NCBI GenBank assembly: GCA_947650365.1
Contig: CANTAL010000202.1
Span: forward strand, 186,001 to 250,000
Direction: 5' to 3'
DNA: 64,000 bases
Source of the DNA: Chamaelirium japonicum
Lineage: Eukaryota; Streptophyta; Magnoliopsida; Liliales; Melanthiaceae
Part shown: positions 1 through 10,541 of the stretch, piece by piece
How the letters are laid out: every line of letters begins with the position of its first letter
Position numbering within the stretch: position 1 is the first letter of the stretch
Notes under the pieces: generated by a model
What the model saw: only the letters and a program-made list of their open reading frames with translations
The model's database searches: none
Told to the model about the DNA's origin: nothing
Made by a program: the position numbers and the translations under genes

Positions 1-334
1 GACGGTCTATGACCATCCTATAATCTGCGACAGAGTTTTTAATTTAAAATGATTTAGTCAGTAATAAATGACGGTCGAGGACCGTCGTTTAATTAAAAAC
101 CCGTCGTTTAATAAAGGATGGTCTAAGACCTTTGTTTATTTATGTCCTATTTTTTTTGTTTTGGTGTAGCGGGACAAGGTGTTTCGGGACGTTCGGTGGG
201 CCGGAAAAAGGGCCTTAAGTGCGGGCAATGGAGCTCAATCGCGAACCTATGGTGCTCGTCGAAACGATCGTTTAGGCAGGTGGGCCACGACCCACTGAAA
301 AAGTGGCAAAAAAAAAAAGATGGTTTCGTAAAAT

Positions 335-422
335 GGGTACAACACGGGGACTCTCGCCCAAGCACGCTTAACTGCGGAGTTCGGATGGGATCCGGTGCTT
401 TTGTGCTGGTATGATAGCACCC
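335..422 (-). pseudogene. B-type 5S block (internally deleted, 88 bp), example from L1
   Basis: Both ends of 5S rRNA are kept (start GGGTGC, end GCACCC), so the closing stem could still pair. The 5' domain through box A (AGTTAAGCGTGCTTGGGC) is also kept. Thirty bases between two AGT triplets are missing, which removes part of the intermediate element and all of box C, i.e. the helix IV-V/loop E domain. The oligo-T run downstream is intact. Other B copies start at 1652, 2967, 4285, 5603, 6921, 8239, 9557, 10876, 12194, 13512, 14831, 16264, 36340, 37145, 38462, 39780, 41098, 42415, 43665, 44979, 46297, 47616, 48933, 50251, 51570, 52888, 54207, 55525, 57394, 59177, 60563, 61850 and 63236, each 88 bp. 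Without box C, normal TFIIIA-dependent transcription is unlikely. Confidence 0.9.
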
Positions 423-801
423 GTTATGCATTTGTCACGAATTACACGAATCCATCTCTTCGTGATTTGTAACAAATTTAGGGCAAATTAAATGACGGTC
501 TAAGACCGTTCTATAATCTGCGACCGAGTTTTTGATTTAAAAACACTTAGTTAATAATTTAAAAACATTTATTTTATAATAAACGACGGTCGGGGACCGT
601 CGTATATTAAAGGATGGTCGAAGGCCGTAGTTTATTTATGTCCTATTTTCTTTGTTCGGTGTAGTGTGACCAGGTGTTTCGAGACGTCCGATGGGCCGGA
701 AAAAGGATCGTAAGTGCGGGTGATATAGCTCAATCGTGAACCCATGGTGATCGTCCAAACGATCGTTTCGGCAGGTGGGCCACGACCCACTGAAAAGTGG
801 C

Positions 802-811
802 AAAAAAAAAA
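802..811 (-). terminator. Pol III oligo-T terminator of A-type 5S, example from L1
   Basis: Ten A on the + strand read as T10 on the minus strand, 16 bases past the 3' end of the 5S block at 828. This is a strong Pol III stop. The same run, usually 7-11 T, follows nearly every A, B and C block. Just beyond it A and B carry a short hairpin (CCACT ... AGTGG). Confidence 0.75.
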
Positions 812-827
812 GATGGTTTTGTAAAAC

Positions 828-945
828 GGGTGCAACACGAGGACTTCCCAGGAGGTCACCCATCCTAGTACTACTCTCGCCCAAGCACGCTTAACTGCGA
901 AGTTCTGATGGGATCCGGTACTTTAGTGCTGGTATGATCAGACCC
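828..945 (-). rRNA. 5S rRNA gene, A-type copy L1 (variant)
   Basis: Full 118 bp with box A, intermediate element and box C. It differs from the consensus at about four sites, including two in the first eight transcribed bases (gatcagaccc on the + strand instead of gatcgcaccc), which weakens the closing stem. Confidence 0.8.
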
Positions 946-1192
946 GTTATGCAATCGTCACGAATTATACTTGTACATCATTTCGTGAGAGTGGAATCAC
1001 GTTTGACCTTGTGTGGAATCCGGTTTGACCAGGTGTTTCGAGACGTACGATGGGCCGGAAAAAGCATCGTAAGTGCCAGCGATGGAGCTCGATCGCGAAC
1101 CCGTGGTGCTAGTCGAAACAATCGTTTAGGCAGGTGGGCCACGACCTGCCGAAAAGTTGCAAAAAAAAAGAGAGAGATGGTTTTTGTAAAAT

Positions 1193-1268
1193 GGGTGCAA
1201 CACGATGACTTCCCAGGAGCTCACCCGTCCTGGTACTACTCTCGTCCAAGAGGACACTTGACTACTGA
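1193..1268 (-). pseudogene. C-type 5S block (3' portion only, 76 bp), example from L1
   Basis: It matches the last roughly 76 bases of 5S with about ten substitutions; box C reads GGACGGGTGAGCTCCTGGG. The first 40 or so bases, including the start site and most of box A, are not recognisable. The GCACCC end and a downstream T run broken by GAGAGA are kept. Other C copies start at 2508, 3825, 5143, 6462, 7779, 9098, 10416, 11734, 13052, 14370, 15805, 35879, 38002, 39320, 40638, 41954, 43204, 44521, 45836, 47155, 48472, 49790, 51109, 52427, 53746, 55064, 56934, 58718, 60103, 61391, 62776 and 63735. It is not expected to give a 5S RNA. Confidence 0.88.
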
Positions 1269-1810
1269 ATTAAATCAGGAAGGTAAAACCCTCATAACAA
1301 ATTTAGGGCAGATTAAATGACGGTCTATGACCATCCTATAATCTGCGACAGAGTTTTTAATTTAAAATGATTTAGTCAGTAATAAATGACGGTCGAGGAC
1401 CATCGTTTAATTAAAAACCCTTCGTTTAATAAAGGATGGTCTAAGACCTTTGTTTATTTATGTCCTATTTTTTTTGTTTTGGTGTAGCGGGACAAGGTGT
1501 TTCGGGACGTTCGGTGGGCCGGAAAAAGAGCCTTAAGTGCGGGCAATGGAGCTCAATCGCGAACCTGTGGTGCTCGTCGAAACGATCGTTTAGGCAGGTG
1601 GGCCACGACCCACTGAAAAAGTGGCAAAAAAAAAAGATGGTTTCGTAAAATGGGTGCAACACGGGGACTCTCGCCCAAGCACGCTTAACTTCGGAGTTCG
1701 GATGGGATCCGGTGCTTTTGTGCTGGTATGATAGCACCCGTTATGCATTTGTCACGAATTACACGTATCCATCACTTCGTGATTTGTAACAAATTTAGGG
1801 CAAATTAAAT

Positions 1811-1827
1811 GACGGTCTAAGACCGTC
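1811..1827. repeat. 17-bp perfect palindrome in B-A spacer (example)
   Basis: GACGGTCT and AGACCGTC flank a single A: 8-bp arms with a one-base centre. A counterpart sits at the same place in nearly all units, about 390 bp into the unit. Function unknown; it could extrude as a cruciform or bind a dimeric protein. Confidence 0.85.
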
Positions 1828-2144
1828 CTATAATCTACGACCGAGTTTTTGATTTAAAAACACTTAGTTAATAATTTAAAAACATTTATTTTATAATAAA
1901 CGACGGTCGGGGACCGTTGTTTATTAAAGGACGGTCGAAGGCCGTAGTTTATTTATGTCCTATTATCTTTGTTCGGTGTAGTGTGACCAGGTGTTTCGAG
2001 ACGTCCGATGGGCCGGAAAAAGGGTCGTAAGTGCGGGAGATATAGCTCAATCGTGAACCCATGGTGATCGTCCAAACGATCGTTTCGGCAGGTGGGCCAC
2101 GACCCACTGAAAAGTGGCAAAAAAAAAAGATGGTTTTGTAAAAC

Positions 2145-2262
2145 GGGTGCAACACGAGGACTTCCCAGGAGGTCACCCATCCTAGTACTACTCTCGCTCA
2201 AGCACGCTTAACTGCGGAGTTCTAATGGGATCTGGTGCTTTAGTGCTGGTATGATCGCACCC
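2145..2262 (-). rRNA. 5S rRNA gene, A-type copy L2 (variant)
   Basis: Full length, with three substitutions (ctcgctc, ctaatg and tctgg on the + strand). One lies next to box A. Confidence 0.83.
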
Positions 2263-2633
2263 GTTATGCAATCGTCACGAATTACACTTGTACATCATTT
2301 CGTGAGAGTGGAATCACGTTTGACCATGTGTGGAATCCGGTTTGACCAGGTGTTTCGAGACGTACGATGGGCCGGAAAAAGCATCGTAAGTGCCAGCGAT
2401 GGAGCTCGATCGCGAACCCGTGGTGCTAGTCGAAACGATCGTTTAGGCAGGTGGGCCACGACCTGCCGAAAAGTGGCAAAAAAAAAGAGAGATGGTTTTT
2501 GTAAAATGGGTGCAACACGATGACTTCCCAGGAGCTCACCCGTCCTGGTACTACTCTCGTCCAAGAGGACACTTGACTACTGAATTAAATCAGGAAGGAA
2601 AAACCCTCATAACAAATTTAGGGCAGATTAAAT

Positions 2634-3950
2634 GACGGTCTATGACCATCCTATAATCTGCGACAGAGTTTTTAATTTAAAATGATTTAGTTAGTAATAA
2701 ATGACGGTCGAGGACCGTCGTTTAATTAAAAACCCTTCGTTTAATAAAGGATGGTCTAAGACCTTTGTTTATTTATGTCCTATTTTTTTTGTTTTGGTGT
2801 AGCGGGACAAGGTGTTTCGGGACGTTCGTTGGGCCGGAAAAAGGGCCTTAAGTGCGGGCAATGGAGCTCAATCGCGAACCTGTGGTGCTCGTCGAAACGA
2901 TCGTTTAGGCAGGTGGGCCACGACCCACTGAAAAAGTGGCAAAAAAAAAAGATGGTTTCGTAAAATGGGTGCAACACGGGGACTCTCACCCAAGCACGCT
3001 TAACTGCGGAGTTCGGATGGGATCCGGTGCTTTTGTGCTGGTATGATAGCACCCGTTATGCATTTGTCACGAATTACACGTATCCATCACTTCGTGATTT
3101 GTAACAAATTTAGGGCAAATTAAATGACGGTCTAAGACCGCCCTATAATCTGCGACCGAGTTTTTGATTTAAAAACACTTAGTTAATAATTTAAAAACAT
3201 TTATTTTATAATAAACGACGGTCGGGGACCGTCGTTTATTAAAGGACGGTCGAAGGCCGTAGTTTATTTATGTCCTATTTTCTTTGTTCGGTGTAGTGTG
3301 ACCAGGTGTTTCGAGACGTCCGATGGGCCGGAAAAAGGGTCGTAAGTGCGGGAGATATAGCTCAATCGTGAACCCATGGTGATCGTCCAAACGATCGTTT
3401 AGGCAGGTGGGCCACGACCCACTGAAAAGTGGCAAAAAAAACAGATGGTTTTGTAAAACGGGTGCAACACGAGGACTTCCAAGGAGGTCACCCATCCTAG
3501 TACAACTCTCGCCCAAGCACGCTTAACTGCTGAGTTTTGATGGGATCCGGTGCTTTAGTGCTGGTATGATCGCACCCGTTATGCAATCGTCACGAATTAC
3601 ACTTGTACATCATTTCGTGAGAGTGGAATCACGTTTGACCATGTGTGGAATCCGGTTTGACCAGGTGTTTCGAGACGTACGATGGGCCGGAAAAAGCATC
3701 GTAAGTGCCAGCGATGGAGCTCGATCGCGAACCCGTGGTGCTAGTCGAAACGATCGTTTAGGCAGGTGGGCCACGACCTGCCGAAAAGTGGCAAAAAAAA
3801 AGAGAGAGATGGTTTTTGTAAAATGGGTGCAACACGATGACTTCCCAGAAGCTCACCCGTCCTGGTACTACTCTCGTCCAAGAGGACACTTGACTACTGA
3901 ATTAAATAAGGAAGGGAAAACCCTCATAACAAATTTAGGGTAGATTAAAT
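2634..3950 (-). repeat. Array unit L3
   Basis: B 2967-3054, A 3460-3577, C 3825-3900. The T run of A is interrupted (aaaaaaaacaga on the + strand). Confidence 0.93.
3460..3577 (-). rRNA. 5S rRNA gene, A-type copy L3 (variant)
   Basis: Full length with four substitutions, including one in box C (ttccaagg) and one in the intermediate element (gtacaact), both within the TFIIIA-binding region. Probably poorly transcribed. Confidence 0.78.
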
Positions 3951-4526
3951 GACGGTCTATGACCATCCTATAATCTGCGACAGAGTTTTTAATTTAAAAT
4001 GATTTAGTCAGTAGTAAATGACGGTCGAGGACCGTCGTTTAATTAAAAACCCTTCGTTTAATAAAGGATGGTCTAAGACCTTTGTTTATTTATGTCCTAT
4101 TTTTTTTGTTTTGGTGTAGCGGGACAAGGTGTTTCGGGACGTTCGGTGGGCCGGAAAAAGGGCCTTAAGTGCGGGCAATGGAGCTCAATCGCGAACCTGT
4201 GGTGCTCGTCGAAACGATCGTTTAGGCAGGTGGGCCACGACCCACTGAAAAAGTGGCAAGAAAAAAAAGATGGTTTCGTAAAATGGGTGCAACACAGGGA
4301 CTCTCGCCCAAGCACGCTTAACTGCGGAGTTCGGATGGGATCCGGTGCTTTTGTGCTGGTATGATAGCACCCGTTATGCATTTGTCACGAATTACACGTA
4401 TCCATCACTTCGTGATTTGTAACAAATTTAAGGCAAATTAAATGACGGTCTAAGACCGTCCTATAATCTGCGACCGAGTTTTTGATTTAAAAACACTTAG
4501 TTAATAATTTAAAAACATTTATTTTA

Positions 4527-4559
4527 TAATAAACGACGGTCGGGGACCGTCGTTTATTA
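4527..4559. repeat. 33-bp near-perfect palindrome in B-A spacer (reference example)
   Basis: The 15-bp arms TAATAAACGACGGTC and GACCGTCGTTTATTA pair without mismatch around a GGG centre. It recurs once per unit in the B-A spacer, about 250 bp from the 3' end of the A gene. A shorter imperfect relative (GACGGTC GAG GACCGTC) occupies the same place in the C-B spacer. These are the strongest dyads in the unit. Confidence 0.9.
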
Positions 4560-4777
4560 AAGGACGGTCGAAGGCCGTAGTTTATTTATGTCCTATTTTC
4601 TTTGTTCGGTGTAGTGTGACCAGGTGTTTCGAGACGTCCGATGGGCCGGAAAAAGGGTCGTAAGTGCGGGAGATATAGCTCAATCGTGAACCCATGGTGA
4701 TCGTCCAAACGATCGTTTCGGCAGGTGGGCCACGACCCACTGAAAAGTGGCAAAAAAAAAAGATGGTTTTGTAAAAC

Positions 4778-4895
4778 GGGTGCAACACGAGGACTTCCCA
4801 GGAGGTCACCCATCCTAGTACTACTCTCGCCCAAGCACGCTTAACTGCGGAGTTCTGATGGGATCCGGTGCTTTAGTGCTGGTATGATCGCACCC
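4778..4895 (-). rRNA. 5S rRNA gene, A-type copy L4 (consensus)
   Basis: This encodes the 118-nt 5S rRNA of the large ribosomal subunit and would be transcribed by RNA polymerase III using TFIIIA/B/C. The minus strand begins GGGTGCGATCATACCAGC and ends GTGTTGCACCC, so the terminal stem pairs. Box A (about nt 50-64), the intermediate element (GAGAGTAGTACT) and box C (GATGGGTGACCTCCTGGG) all match the plant consensus I know. C at -1 is present, as in other plant 5S genes, but I see no clear TATA-like motif near -28. An oligo-T terminator follows at 4752-4761. It is one of only two A copies in the window without a substitution. Whether it is transcribed cannot be judged from sequence. Confidence 0.93.
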
Positions 4896-5078
4896 GTTAT
4901 GCAATCGTCACGAATTACACTTGTACATCATTTCGTGAGAGTGGAATCACGTTTGACCATGTGTGGAATCCGGTTTGACCAGGTGTTTCGAGACGTACGA
5001 TGGGCCGGAAAAAGCATCGTAAGTGCCAGCGATGGAGCTCGATCGCGAACCCGTGGTGTTAGTCGAAACGATCGTTTA

Positions 5079-5100
5079 GGCAGGTGGGCCACGACCTGCC
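5079..5100. repeat. 22-bp inverted repeat downstream of C block (example)
   Basis: The 7-bp arms GGCAGGT and ACCTGCC pair perfectly around an 8-base centre. In A and B the second arm reads ACCCACT, so this hairpin is absent there and is replaced by GTGGG ... CCCAC and CCACT ... AGTGG. The difference is fixed between subunit types. Confidence 0.8.
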
Positions 5101-5268
5101 GAAAAGTGGCAAAAAAAAAGAGAGAGATGGTTTTTGTAAAATGGGTGCAACACGATGACTTCACAGGAGCTCACCCGTCCTGGTACTACTCTCGTCCAAG
5201 AGGACACTTGACTACTGAATTAAATCTGGAAGGGAAAACCCTCATTACAAATTTAGGGCAGATTAAAT

Positions 5269-6587
5269 GACGGTCTATGACCATCCTATAATCTGCGACA
5301 GAGTTTTTAATTTAAAATGATTTAGTCAGTAATAAATGACGATCGAGGACCGTCGTTTAATTAAAAACCCGTCGTTTAATAAAGGATGGTCTAAGACCTT
5401 TGTTTATTTATGTCCTATTTTTTTTGTTTTGGTGTAGCGGGACAAGGTGTTTTGGGACGTTCGGTGGGCCGGAAAAAGGGCCTTAAGTGCGGGCAATGGA
5501 GGTCAATCGCGAACCTGTGGTGCTCGTCGAAACGATCGTTTAGGCAGGTGGGCCACGACCCACTGAAAAAGTGGCAAAAAAAAAAAGATGGTTTCGTAAA
5601 ATGGGTACAACACGGGGACTCTCGCCCAAGCACGCTTAACTGCGGAGTTTGGATGGGATCCGGTGCTTTTGTGCTGGTATGATAGCACCCGTTATGCATT
5701 TGTCACGAATTACACGAATCCATCTCTTCGTGATTTGTAACAAATTTAGGGCAAATTAAATGACGGTCTAAGACCGTTCTATAATCTGCGACCGAGTTTT
5801 TGATTTAAAAACACTTAGTTAATAATTTAAAAACATTTATTTTATAATAAACGACGGTCGGGGACCGTCGTATATTAAAGGATGGTCGAAGGCCGTAGTT
5901 TATTTATGTCCTATTTTCTTTGTTCGGTGTAGTGTGACCAGGTGTTTCGAGACGTCCGATGGGCCGGAAAAAGGGTCGTAAGTGCGGGAGATATAGCTCA
6001 ATCGTGAACCCATGGTGATCGTCCAAACAATCGTTTCGGCAGGTGGGCCACGACCCACTGAAAAGTGGCAAAAAAAAAAAAATGGTTTTGTAAAACGGGT
6101 GCAACACGAGAACTTCCCAGGAGGTCACCCATCCTAGTACTACTCACGCCCAAGCACGCTTAACTGCGAAGTTCTGATGGGATCCGGTGCTTTAGTGCTG
6201 GTATGATCGCACCCGTTATGCAATCGTCACGAATTATACTTGTACATCATTTCGTGAGAGTGGAATCACGTTTGACCATGTGTGGAATCCGGTTTGACCA
6301 GGTGTTTCGAGACATACGATGGGCCGGAAAAAGCATCGTAAGTGCCAGCGATGGAGCTCGATCGCGAACCCGTGGTGCTAGTCGAAACGATCGTTTAGGC
6401 AGGTGGGCCACGACCTGCCGAAAAGTGGCAAAAAAAAAGAGAGAGATGGTTTTTGTAAAATGGGTGCAACACGATGACTTCCCAGGAGCTCACCCGTCCT
6501 GGTACTACTCTCGTCCAAGAGGACACTTGACTACTGAATTAAATCAGGAAGGGAAAACCCTCATAACAAATTTAGGGCAGATTAAAT
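5269..6587 (-). repeat. Array unit L5 (sister of L1)
   Basis: B 5603-5690, A 6097-6214, C 6462-6537. It shares its unusual variants with L1, four units (5,268 bp) away. Confidence 0.93.
6097..6214 (-). rRNA. 5S rRNA gene, A-type copy L5 (variant)
   Basis: Full length with three substitutions (gagaac, ctcacg and cgaag on the + strand). The cgaag change is shared with L1 and L7. Confidence 0.82.
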
Positions 6588-7904
6588 GACGGTCTATGAC
6601 CATCCTATAATCTGCGACAGAGTTTTTAATTTAAAATGATTTAGTCAGTAATAAATGACTGTCGAGGACCGTCGTTTAATTAAAAACCCTTCGTTTAATA
6701 AAGGATGGTCTAAGACCTTTGTTTATTTATGTCCTATTTTTTTTGTTTTGGTGTAGCGGGACAAGGTGTTTCGGGACGTTCGGTGGGCCGGAAAAAGGGC
6801 CTTAAGTGCGGGCAATGGAGCTCAATCGCGAACCTGTGGTGCTCGTCGAAACGATCGTTTAGGCAGGTGGGCCACGACCCACTGAAAAAGTGGCTAAAAA
6901 AAAAGATGGTTTCGTAAAATGGGTGCAACACGGGGACTCTCGCCCAAGCACGCTTAACTGCGGAGTTCGGATGGGATCCGGTGCTTTTGTGCTGGTATGA
7001 TAGCACCCGTTATGCATTTGTCACGAATTACACGTATCCATCACTTCGTGATTTGTAACAAATTTAGGGCAAATTAAATGACGGTCTAAGACCGTCCTAT
7101 AATCTGCGACCGAGTTTTTGATTTAAAAACCCTTAGTTAATAATTTAAAAACATTTATTTTATAATAAACGACGGTCGGGGACCGTCGTTTATTAAAGGA
7201 CGGTCGAAGGCCGTAGTTTATTTATGTCCTATTTTCTTTGTTCGGTGTAGTGTGACCAGGTGTTTCGAGACGTCCGATGGGCCGGAAAAAGGGTCGTAAG
7301 TGCGGGAGATATAGCTCAATCGTGAACCCATGGTGATCGTCCAAACGATCGTTTAGGCAGGTGGGCCACGACCCACTGAAAAGTGGCAAAAAAAAAAGAT
7401 GGTTTTGTAAAACGGGTGCAACACGAGGACTTCCCAGGAGGTCACCCATCCTAGTACTACTCTCGCCCAAGCACGCTTAACTGCGGAGTTCTGATGGGAT
7501 CCAGTGCTTTAGTGCTGGTATGATTGCACCGTTTATGCAATCGTCACGAATTACACTTGTACATTATTTCGTGAGAGTGGAATCACGTTTGACCATGAGT
7601 GGAATCCGGTTTGACCAGGTGTTTCGAGACGTACGATGGGCCGGAAAAAGCATCGTAAGTGCCAGCGATGGAGCTCGATCGCGAACCCGTGGTGCTAGTC
7701 GAAACGATCGTTTAGGCAGGTGGGCCACGACCTGCCGAAAAGTGGCAAAAAAAAAGAGAGAGATGGTTTTTGTAAAATGGGTGCAACACGATGACTTCCC
7801 AGGAGCTCACCCGTCCTGGTACTACTCTCGTTCAAGAGGACACTTGACTACTGAATTAAATCAGGAAGGTAAAACCCTCATAACAAATTTAGGGCAGATT
7901 AAAT
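6588..7904 (-). repeat. Array unit L6
   Basis: B 6921-7008, A 7414-7531, C 7779-7854. The B copy is the majority B sequence. Confidence 0.93.
7414..7531 (-). rRNA. 5S rRNA gene, A-type copy L6 (variant)
   Basis: Full length with about three substitutions, two of them in the first ten transcribed bases (gattgcaccg), which disturbs the terminal stem. Confidence 0.79.
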
Positions 7905-9223
7905 GACGGTCTATGACCATCCTATAATCTGCGACAGAGTTTTTAATTTAAAATGATTTAGTCAGTAATAAATGACGGTCGAGGACCGTCGTTTAATTAA
8001 AAACCCTTCGTTTAATAAAGGATGGTCTAAGACCTTTGTTTATTTATGTCCTATTTTTTTTGTTTTGGTGTAGCGGGACAAGGTGTTTCGGGACGTTCGG
8101 TAGGCCGGAAAAAGGGCCTTAAGTGCGGCCAATGGAGCTCAATCGCGAACCTGTGGTGCTCGTCGAAACGATCGTTTAGGCAGGTGGGCCACGACCCACT
8201 GAAAAAGTGGCAAAAAAAAAAAGATGGTTTCGTAAAATGGGTGCAACACGGGGACTCTCGCCCAAGCACGCTTAACTGCGGAGTTCGGATGGGATCCGGT
8301 GCTTTTGTGCTGGTATGATAGAACCCGTTATGCATTTGTCACGAATTACACGTATCCATCACTTCGTGATTTGTAACAAATTTAGGGCAAATTAAAATGA
8401 CGGTCTAAGACCGTCCTATAATCTGCGACCGAGTTTTTGATTTAAAAACACTTAGTTAATAATTTACAAACATTTATTTTATAATAAACGACGGTCGGGG
8501 ACCGTCGTTTATTAAAGGACGGTCGAAGGCCGTAGTTTATTTATGTCCTATTTTCTTTGTTCGGTGTAGTGTGACAAGGTGTTTCGAGACGTCCGATGGG
8601 CCGGAAAAAGGGTCGTAAGTGCGGGAGATATAGCTCAATCGTGAACCCATGGTGATCGTCCAAACGATCGTTTAGGCAGGTGGGCCACGACCTACTGAAA
8701 AGTGGCAAAAAAAAAAGATGGTTTTGTAAAACGGGTGCAACACGAGGACTTCCCAGGAGGTCACCCATCCTAGTACTACTCTCGCCCAAGCACGCTTAAC
8801 TGCGAAGTTCTGATGGGATCCGGTGCTTTAGTGCTGGTATGATCGCACCCGTTATGCAATCGTCACGAATTATACTTGTACATCATTTCGTGAGAGTGGA
8901 ATCACGTTTGACCATGTGTGGAATCCGGTTTGACCAGGTGTTTCGAGACGTACGATGGGCCGGAAAAAGCATCGTAAGTGCCAGCGATGGAGCTCGATCG
9001 CGAACCCGTGGTGCTAGTCGAAACGATCGTTTAGGCAGGTGGGCCACGACCTGCCGAAAAGTGGCAAAAAAAAAGAGAGAGATGGTTTTTGTAAAATGGG
9101 TGCAACACGATGACTTCCCAGGAGCTCACCCGTCCTGGTACTACTCTCGTCCAAGAGGACACTTGACTACTGAATTAAATCAGGAAGGGAAAACCCTCAT
9201 AACAAATTTAGGGCAGATTAAAT
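7905..9223 (-). repeat. Array unit L7
   Basis: B 8239-8326, A 8733-8850, C 9098-9173. The A-C part carries the L1/L5 variants but the B part does not, so the unit looks recombinant. Confidence 0.93.
8733..8850 (-). rRNA. 5S rRNA gene, A-type copy L7
   Basis: Full length with a single change (cgaag). The control boxes otherwise match the consensus. Confidence 0.87.
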
Positions 9224-10541
9224 GACGGTCTATGACCATCCTATAATCTGCGACAGAGTTTTTAATTTAAAATGATTTAGTCAGTAATAAATGACGGTCG
9301 AGGACCGTCGTTTAATTAAAAACCCTTCGTTTAATAAAGGATGGTCTAAGACCTTTGTTTATTTATGTCCTATTTTTTTTGTTTTGGTGTAGCGGGACAA
9401 GGTGTTTCGGGACGTTCGGTGGGCCGGAAAAAGGGCCTTAAGTGCGGGCAATGGAGCTCAATCGCGAACCTGTGGTGCTCGTCGAAACGATCGTTTAGGC
9501 AGGTTGGCCACGACCCACAGAAAAAGTGGCAAAAAAAAAAGATGGTTTCGTAAAATGGGTGCAACACGGGGACTCTCGCCCAAGCACGCTTAACTACGGA
9601 GTTCGGATGGGATCCGGTGCTTTTGTGCTGGTATGATAGCACCCGTTATGCATTTGTCACGAATTACACGTATCCATCACTTCGTGATTTGTAACAAATT
9701 TAGGGCAAATTAAAATGACGGTCTAAGACCGTCCTATAATCTGCGACCGAGTTTTTGATTTAAAAACACTTAGTTAATAATTTAAAAACATTTATTTTAT
9801 AATAAACGACGGTCGGGGACCGTCGTTTATTAAAGGACGGTCGAAGGCCGTAGTTTATTTATGTCCTATTTTCTTTGTTCGGTGTAGTGTGACCAGGTGT
9901 TTCGAGACGTCCGATGGGCCGGAAAAAGGGTCGTAAGTGCGGGAGATATAGCTCAATCGTGAACCCATGGTGATCGTCCAAACGATCGTTTAGGCAGGTG
10001 GGCCACGACCCACTGAAAAGTGGCAAAAAAAAAAGATGGTTTTGTAAAACGGGTGCAACACGAGGACTTCCCTGGAGGTCACCCATCCTAGTACTACTCT
10101 CGCCCAAGCACGCTTAACTGCGGAGTTCTGATGGGATCCGGTGCTTTAGTGCTGGTATGATCGCACCCGTTATGCAATCGTCACGAATTACACTTGTACA
10201 TCATTTCGTGAGAGTGGAATCACATTTGACCATGTGTGGAAACCGGTTTTACCAGGTGTTTCGAGACGTACGATGGGCCGGAAAAAACATCGTAAGTGCC
10301 AGCGATGGAGCTCGATCGCGAACCCGTGGTGCTAGTCGAAACGATCGTTTAGGCAGGTGGGCCACGACCTGCCGAAAAGTTGCAAAAAAAAATAGAGAGA
10401 TGGTTTTTGTAAAATGGGTGCAACACGATGACTTCCCAGGAGCTCACCCGTCCTGGTACTACTCTTGTCCAAGAGGACACTTGACTACTCAATTAAATCA
10501 GGAAGGGAAAACCCTCATAACAAATTTAGGGCAGATTAAAT
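9224..10541 (-). repeat. Array unit L8
   Basis: B 9557-9644, A 10051-10168, C 10416-10491. The T run after C is broken (aaaaaaaaatagaga). Confidence 0.93.
10051..10168 (-). rRNA. 5S rRNA gene, A-type copy L8
   Basis: Full length with one substitution, in box C (ccctggagg on the + strand). Confidence 0.84.

Larger units (their letters stand above)
1..1318 (-). repeat. Array unit L1
   Basis: B 335-422, A 828-945, C 1193-1268. It shares at least seven uncommon variants with L5 (5269-6587), among them the gggtac start of B, tatatt after the large palindrome, and ttatacttg right of A. Confidence 0.93.
1319..2633 (-). repeat. Array unit L2
   Basis: B 1652-1739, A 2145-2262, C 2508-2583. The C-type run has one GA fewer (gagagatgg) than most units. 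Confidence 0.93.
3951..5268 (-). repeat. Array unit L4 (reference unit, consensus A copy)
   Basis: B 4285-4372, A 4778-4895, C 5143-5218. I use this unit as the reference because its A copy is consensus and its large palindrome is perfect. Confidence 0.93.

Noticed and set aside
4586-4834. Recurrent minus-strand open frames of 75-98 codons over the A and B blocks and flanks
   Set aside because: They translate the 5S rRNA and its terminator (poly-Phe/Lys from the T/A runs); no start context or protein family supports them.
4896-4930. External TATA-like promoter upstream of the A-type 5S
   Set aside because: The region around -28 on the minus strand reads ACAAGTGTAATT, which is not convincingly TATA-like; only the C at -1 fits plant 5S genes.
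4884-5270. A recurrent + strand open frame of about 128 codons across the A-C spacer and C block, seen in most units
   Set aside because: It runs antisense through 5S-derived DNA, its frame changes with a 2-bp GA difference in several units without any sign of selection, and it has no recognisable domain. Its persistence is explained by array homogenisation.
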